This document shows, in pieces, positions 14,078 through 18,781 of a stretch of DNA of 18,781 nucleotides (the stretch's first letter is position 1; the number at the start of each line of letters is the position of its first letter). Under the pieces are notes generated by a model. That model searched no databases. It was not told the DNA's origin and was given only the letters and a program-made list of their open reading frames with translations. Made by a program: the position numbers and the translations under genes. Source of the stretch: an uncultured Duncaniella sp. (GTDB taxonomy: Bacteria > Bacteroidota > Bacteroidia > Bacteroidales > Muribaculaceae); NCBI RefSeq assembly GCF_910577345.1, contig NZ_CAJTMT010000044.1:1-18781 (forward strand). Direction: 5' to 3'.

Positions 14078-14383
14078 TTGTAGGGACGCGATGCAGCGCG
14101 TATGCCCGATGAAAATATGCAGCCTTGAAAATAATGGAAGGATACATAAGGAGTAGGGGTACATAAATTCAGAAATAACATAAATGACAGATTTCCCTTT
14201 ATTCAGCATCCAACGTGATCCGCTGATTATAGAAATCTGTCATTTATGTTATTTCTGAATTTATGTACCTCTTTTTTATGCATCTTTTTTATGCATCTTT
14301 TTTATGCATCTCTTTTATGATGTCAGGTTTTCTGCCGGATTCATTTTTTCATCCGGCATACGCGCTGCAGCGCGTCCCTACAA
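14078..14383. repeat. Composite hairpin element D (complete form)
   Basis: Inverted 36-nt REP-like arms at 14078-14113 and 14348-14383 differ at only two positions. Between them lies a perfect 36-bp inverted repeat (14159-14194 with 14233-14268, GTACATAAATTC ends) with a 38-nt loop whose TTCAGCATC and GCTGATTAT words match element A. The spacers between arms and hairpin are longer than in element B, and the right spacer holds a 13-bp tandem repeat. It lies between the convergent EamA and susD-like genes. Confidence 0.92.
14271..14309. repeat. Three tandem copies of a 13-bp unit inside element D
   Basis: The unit CTTTTTTATGCAT occurs three times head to tail without mismatch (14271-14283, 14284-14296, 14297-14309), followed by a degenerate CTCTTTTATG. 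Copy number may vary between strains by replication slippage. Confidence 0.92.
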
Positions 14384-14415
14384 TGGGCCAATCCAACTAA
14401 AGGTATATAATGACA

Positions 14416-14446
14416 AGCACCCGGCCGAATGAATCGGTCGGGTGCT
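14416..14446 (-). terminator. Probable terminator of the right SusCD operon
   Basis: The stem AGCACCCGGCCGA (14416-14428) pairs with TCGGTCGGGTGCT (14434-14446) with a single G-T wobble. It starts 24 bases after the susD-like stop on the - strand. The tail beyond it (TGTCATTATATACC) is only partly T-rich, so efficiency is uncertain. Confidence 0.75.
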
Positions 14447-14469
14447 GATTTTGAACTGAAACCGGCTTA

Positions 14470-16008
14470 TTACTTAGCTGGGTTCTGTACGGTAATTTCA
14501 GGATTGTTCTGGATTTCAGCATCGGGGATCTGATAGATCATCTTTGCATCATGTCCGGAGTAGCGAACTGCACCTACATATTCAAGTTCTGAAATCGGTG
14601 CGTCTGTGCTGAGGCTACGGTCGATAGATTCGTTACGACGTTTGATGTCGAAGAAACGGCTACCTTCCTCAAACATATCGATTCGCTTATTGACACAAAT
14701 CTCTTTGTAGAGAGCCTCGCCTGTTGAAGTACAGATGTAACCGGGAACGCGAGTTGCCATGATTGTTGTGAGTGCCTCCTGTGCCTTGGTGGTATTTCCT
14801 GCGAGATAATATGCTTCGGCAGCGACATAATACATTTCAGCTGTACGCATGTAGATGACATCAGAAGTGAAGGGACCTTCAGCACCCATTGAAGTCAGAT
14901 ACTTGTCGCGGAACTTGTTTGAAAGGTAGGGAAGCCAACCATTGCCTTCTTCGTATGAGAAGTCAACGCCGAGAAGGTTGTAGTCGTCAACATATCCGAA
15001 CCACTGCTTACGCACGTCATTGTCGGCAATCTGATTGTAGAGTTCTGAAGCAATCAGCTTGCGGTAACCTACCTGACCACCGTAACCGGGCATGTAGGTG
15101 TCCATGTGAGAGAAGAACGATGCGTAGTAGCATGTGTTCTCGGTGTCAACCTTGTAGCCCCAGAGGACTTCAGGCATGTCGAGTGAGTTAAAACCGCTGA
15201 TCATATCGGCTTCGGAGTTGAATGAACCACCCTTTACGGCGATTTCAGCCCATTCGGCAGCACCTTCATAGTCACCTGTGAACATAAGTACATTCGCGTA
15301 GATGAATGCAGCCGCATATTCAGAGATACTACCTTTGTCGGCAACCTTCTCGCCTTTAAGGTAATCATATCCTGTCTGGATGTCTGAGATGATGTGGGCA
15401 TAAACATCTTTTACAGGAACACGTTCAGGACGATATTCGCTCTCAGTCTTGATAGGAACACCGGGAGCATCGGGATTGACGCTATAGGGCTGCTGCCAGA
15501 GGTTGATGAGGTAATAGTAGTTCAGCGCACGCAATGCGTATGCCTGACCGAGCATTTTCTTTGCATCGCCCTCGGGTGTTGATCCGTCCTCGGGCTTGAG
15601 GAACTCGATGACAGTGTTGCAGTCATTGATGACCTGATAAAGCTCACGCCATGTAGCTGTCGTACGGCGGTAGTTGGCCAGACGGTTGTCGAGCTGATAG
15701 TCGAACGAGAACCACTGGGTGTTGCGCGGAAGAGTGACATCGTCAGTCATCATGTCCATCGCGATGCGTAGACCCTGAATGCCATAGATGTCATGGCTTG
15801 TGCGCCACTCGCCACCGTTATAGAAGTTCATGTAGGCACCGGTGAGGTATGATTGAACGAGCGAGGGATCCTTCTGCATTGTAGCGTTCACATCCTCTGC
15901 GTCAATCAGGCCCTCGGGCTTGGTGTCAAGGAAATCATCGGAACAAGATGAAGCAAATACGAGTGCTCCAAGCGCGATTCCCTTTAATGCTATATTGTGA
16001 AATTTCAT
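14470..16008 (-). CDS. SusD/RagB-family surface lipoprotein, partner of the right SusC
   Basis: The protein has 512 residues. The lipoprotein signal MKFHNIALKGIALGALVFAS is followed by the lipobox Cys22 and the acidic surface-export signal SDDF. Family landmarks are ALRALNYYYLINLWQQPY near residues 170-190, the MRTAEMYYVAAEAYYLAGN repeat helix and the C-terminal NKRIDMFEEGSRFFDIKRRN. It differs strongly from the left SusD-like protein, so the two loci are not a recent duplication. The start lies 12 bases after the susC stop. The gene ends before a probable terminator, and no third lipoprotein follows, so the visible operon is just susC-susD. The substrate is unknown. Confidence 0.96.
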   Translation of the reverse strand: MKFHNIALKGIALGALVFASSCSDDFLDTKPEGLIDAEDVNATMQKDPSLVQSYLTGAYMNFYNGGEWRTSHDIYGIQGLRIAMDMMTDDVTLPRNTQWFSFDYQLDNRLANYRRTTATWRELYQVINDCNTVIEFLKPEDGSTPEGDAKKMLGQAYALRALNYYYLINLWQQPYSVNPDAPGVPIKTESEYRPERVPVKDVYAHIISDIQTGYDYLKGEKVADKGSISEYAAAFIYANVLMFTGDYEGAAEWAEIAVKGGSFNSEADMISGFNSLDMPEVLWGYKVDTENTCYYASFFSHMDTYMPGYGGQVGYRKLIASELYNQIADNDVRKQWFGYVDDYNLLGVDFSYEEGNGWLPYLSNKFRDKYLTSMGAEGPFTSDVIYMRTAEMYYVAAEAYYLAGNTTKAQEALTTIMATRVPGYICTSTGEALYKEICVNKRIDMFEEGSRFFDIKRRNESIDRSLSTDAPISELEYVGAVRYSGHDAKMIYQIPDAEIQNNPEITVQNPAK

Positions 16009-16020
16009 GTATGTTAATCT

Positions 16021-18780
16021 TTAGAATGTTAATGAAAGACCAAATGATAGAGTGCGGATGGTGGAGTAGTTGGCAGCGGATTCGCCGGAGATGTACTGGC
16101 GGGGATCCATACCTTTACGCTTCGACCAAAGAGCCACATTGTCGGCATTCATGTAGATGCGTGCACGTTCGATATTTGCCTTTGACAGCCACTTGCTCGG
16201 GAATGAATAACCGAGTGTGATGTTACGCAGATTGAAGAAGTCAGCACCGATGAGGAACTTGTCAGAGAATGTGTTGGCATTCTGGTCACCGTCAAGTACA
16301 GGCACGTTTGTATTGGTGTTTTCGGGAGTCCATGCATTGAGGATGTCCTTGTGCCAGTTCTGACCTGCGTTGCTTGAACCCATGAGGTTGGCATACATAC
16401 CATCGTAGATGTCACCGCCGATCTGATAGTTCATTGCAACAGAGAAGTCAATACCCTTCCAGGTGAAGTTGGTTGTGATGCCGCCGATGAAGTCGGGGAT
16501 TGCAGTGCCGATATAGTATTTGGTAGCGGCGCTGTAGTCAGAGACTGCTTCACGACCGGTAATATTGCCATCCTCATCCTTCACGTCAGCCCACCATGTT
16601 GAGTGACCTGTCTCGTCAAGACCTGCAAACTTGTAGTAGTAGAAATCCCACACGCTTCTGCCTTCGCGGATGTTGTAGTAACCACCGTGGGTGATACCGT
16701 CCTTACGCTTGTCGGCAGGGATGTCGGTAACTTTATTGACATAGTGTGTGCCGGTGAATGTCCAGTTCCAAGTGAAGTCCTTAGGCATGGGGATGTTTAC
16801 ACCGAGGGTGAATTCAATACCCTTGTTGTTCATTGTGAGGGCATTTTCTGAAATGTAGCTTACACCTGACGACGGAGACTGAGGTACGTTGTAAAGCATA
16901 TCTTCCGTACGCTTGTTGAAGTACTCGAAGTCAACATTGAGGAGGTTGTTGAGGAGCTGGGCGGTGAAACCGACATTGAAATTGTAGGAAGTTTCCCAAG
17001 TGATGTTGGGATTACCCTGATAGTAGCGTGAGAGCGAGTAGCTGCCACCGGCATTGGTGAGCTGATACTGGGTGAGCGCGGGATAGTAGTTGCTTGATGA
17101 AGTGTTGGGATAGTAGATGTCATCATTACCTACGCTACCGTAGCTTGCACGGATCGACATGTTGTCAAGCCAAGTGAGGTCCTGCATGAAGTTCTCCTTG
17201 CTGATACGCCAAGAACCGCCTACTGACCAGAACGTACCCCAACGGTGACCCTTTGCGAAACGTGAGGAACCGTCGCTACGGAGAGATGCCGAGAGATAGT
17301 ACTTGTCGTCGAAATCATAGTTGAGACGGCCGAGCCAAGATTCGATGGTGTACTCATCAGTAGATGACGATAGGTCATCCATGGTGATTGCGTTGTCAAA
17401 CTCAGGAATTGTAGGCTCGAAGAAGTGAGACTTTGCACCATAGAGGTAGTTGAGGTTCATCTTGTAGGTCTCGTGACCTGCGAGGATGTCGAAATGATGC
17501 TTTTCACCGAAGTTCTTTTCGTATGAGAGAAGTTCGTTGATGGTGTAGGTTTCGTTGCGCTGACGGGTCTTGTAAGCACGTCCGTCAACCTGCTGTGCAT
17601 CACCGAAATCAGGAGTCATGAACTGGTCGCGTGAAGTGTTTGTCACGTCATAACCGAGGTTTGCACGGAACTGAAGACCATCGATAATCTTGAGTGTGAG
17701 ACCAAAACGGCTGCTGATATTGTCGCGGATATAACGGTTCTGGTTAGCATCATCGGATGCAACAACGTTCTGATTTGAGAAGTAGGGACGAACGCCATAC
17801 TGGCCGTCACCGAAGTCATAGATAGCCTTGCCGTTCTCACCGTAGATGCGGTTGCCCTGACGGTCGTATGCAAACACCGGATAGATGGGGCCCATCTGCT
17901 GGATGAATGCGAATGTATTCGAATAGTTCGAAAGGCTTGAAATCTGAAGAGCGTTCTGCTCACCGCGTGAGTAGGCGATGTTACCGCTTACGTTAATCCA
18001 ACGGTTCACGTCATAGTCACCGCTTGCACGGAATGAAAGACGGCTGTAGTCAGAGTTCTTGATGATACCCTCATCCTCAAGGTAGCCCATTGAGAGGAAG
18101 TGGTTGCTCTTCTCGTTGCCACCGGAAACAGTGACGTTGTATTCCTGGCGGAGACCATTCTTGATAGCCTCGTCGGTCCAGTTGTCGTTCCAGAGAAGAC
18201 GGGCATTGGTGAGATTGCCGTTAACATCGACAACAGCATCGTTGGCGCAATCGTAAGGATTGTAACCTACACGGTCGATAAGTTTGGCTGTAGCGTTCTC
18301 AGCACTTGTCTGATTCTTAAGAAGATTCCAGTTGGTAAGCATGTACATGCCGGCATCAGTCATAATGTCATAGTTGCTGATACCGCGAGAGTTGGAACCG
18401 ATGCGGGCATCTACAGTGACGCGCGATCTCTGTTCCTTACCCTTCTTGGTCGTGATCACAATCACACCGTTGGCTGCACGGGAACCGTAGAGAGCTGTAG
18501 AAGCAGCATCCTTAAGCACTGACATTGATTCAATGTCGTTAGGGTTGATTGAAGCAAGGTCACCGTCAAAAGGCATACCGTCAACAACATAGAGAGGTGC
18601 GGCGCTTGAATTGATAGAACCGATACCACGGATGCGGACAGTACCGCTTGTACCGGGCTGACCGGACTGCAAAGCCACCTGTACACCGGGAGCGGCTCCT
18701 TCAAGAGCTTTCGATACATTGGAAACCTGAAGTTTCTCAATGGTAGCACCCGAGATAGTCGAGGCGGCACCCGTGAATGA
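16021..18780 (-). CDS. SusC/RagA-family TonB-dependent outer-membrane transporter, 5' end missing
   Basis: The - strand frame is open from 18780 to the TAA at 16021-16023, giving 919 visible residues. It begins SFTGAASTISGATIEKLQ, within the plug domain, so the signal peptide, the regulatory-like domain and the TonB box lie outside. Plug hallmarks are VRIRGIGSINS, PLYVVDGMPFDG, IESMSVLKDAASTALYGSRA and GVIVITTKKGK. The barrel ends with the aromatic FGLSLTF. The first 35 visible residues align with those of the left SusC without gaps, at about 16 identities, starting at exactly the same codon. It is followed at 12 bases by its susD-like partner. Confidence 0.97.
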   Translation of the reverse strand, partial: SFTGAASTISGATIEKLQVSNVSKALEGAAPGVQVALQSGQPGTSGTVRIRGIGSINSSAAPLYVVDGMPFDGDLASINPNDIESMSVLKDAASTALYGSRAANGVIVITTKKGKEQRSRVTVDARIGSNSRGISNYDIMTDAGMYMLTNWNLLKNQTSAENATAKLIDRVGYNPYDCANDAVVDVNGNLTNARLLWNDNWTDEAIKNGLRQEYNVTVSGGNEKSNHFLSMGYLEDEGIIKNSDYSRLSFRASGDYDVNRWINVSGNIAYSRGEQNALQISSLSNYSNTFAFIQQMGPIYPVFAYDRQGNRIYGENGKAIYDFGDGQYGVRPYFSNQNVVASDDANQNRYIRDNISSRFGLTLKIIDGLQFRANLGYDVTNTSRDQFMTPDFGDAQQVDGRAYKTRQRNETYTINELLSYEKNFGEKHHFDILAGHETYKMNLNYLYGAKSHFFEPTIPEFDNAITMDDLSSSTDEYTIESWLGRLNYDFDDKYYLSASLRSDGSSRFAKGHRWGTFWSVGGSWRISKENFMQDLTWLDNMSIRASYGSVGNDDIYYPNTSSSNYYPALTQYQLTNAGGSYSLSRYYQGNPNITWETSYNFNVGFTAQLLNNLLNVDFEYFNKRTEDMLYNVPQSPSSGVSYISENALTMNNKGIEFTLGVNIPMPKDFTWNWTFTGTHYVNKVTDIPADKRKDGITHGGYYNIREGRSVWDFYYYKFAGLDETGHSTWWADVKDEDGNITGREAVSDYSAATKYYIGTAIPDFIGGITTNFTWKGIDFSVAMNYQIGGDIYDGMYANLMGSSNAGQNWHKDILNAWTPENTNTNVPVLDGDQNANTFSDKFLIGADFFNLRNITLGYSFPSKWLSKANIERARIYMNADNVALWSKRKGMDPRQYISGESAANYSTIRTLSFGLSLTF

Positions 18781-18781
18781 A

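Noticed and set aside
1..18781. Recent duplication of one SusCD locus into an inverted copy
   Set aside because: The two SusC proteins and the two SusD proteins differ widely in sequence and length, and only the left locus has a third lipoprotein gene.

Overview
The window looks like a chromosomal segment from a gut Bacteroidales bacterium. The evidence is two SusC/SusD outer-membrane uptake systems with Bacteroidota-type lipoprotein signals, Bacteroidota-style promoter cores (TAnnTTTG), almost no Shine-Dalgarno sequences, and Bacteroidales-type LuxS, FabD and DUF2156 proteins. A member of the Muribaculaceae is my best guess, but that is inference from overall feel and not from a marker gene.

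Layout. The left end (1-5435, + strand) holds a polysaccharide-utilisation-type operon: a susC-like gene missing its 5' end, a susD-like gene and a third surface lipoprotein, closed by a strong terminator (5461-5500). The centre carries housekeeping genes. A leftward cluster runs tatA, tatC, mtnN (pfs), luxS and an AlbA_2/Schlafen-type protein gene (8961 down to 5769). A rightward series holds fabD, a DUF2156 gene, metX and an EamA/DMT transporter gene (9332 to 13952). The right end (14470-18781, - strand) holds a second susC/susD pair, again with the 5' end of susC missing. The two uptake loci therefore face inward as mirror images around the housekeeping core, and both susC genes are cut at exactly the same homologous codon.

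How the genes work together. MtnN and LuxS together take S-adenosylhomocysteine to homocysteine plus DPD (the AI-2 precursor). MetX acylates homoserine, feeding the same methionine cycle from the other side. TatA and TatC form a minimal twin-arginine export system. FabD loads malonyl groups onto acyl carrier protein. The SusCD pairs import glycans or peptides that the sequence does not identify; no glycoside hydrolase or regulator is visible next to either pair.

The most unusual content is non-coding. Almost every intergenic gap holds a long inverted repeat. (i) A composite family has a 32-37 bp hairpin with GTACATAAATTC ends, in two cases bracketed by inverted 36-nt REP-like palindromes (GTAGGGACGCGCTGCAGCGC core). 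(ii) A perfect 38-bp inverted repeat precedes metX. (iii) A mirrored array of 9-bp words of the CCAATAAGC type follows fabD. (iv) A 31-nt inverted repeat of AACTCAAAACT-type words lies in the presumed tatA leader. These look like several independent families of non-autonomous, hairpin-forming elements restricted to gene borders. No RNA genes, CRISPR arrays, transposase genes or complete insertion sequences were seen.
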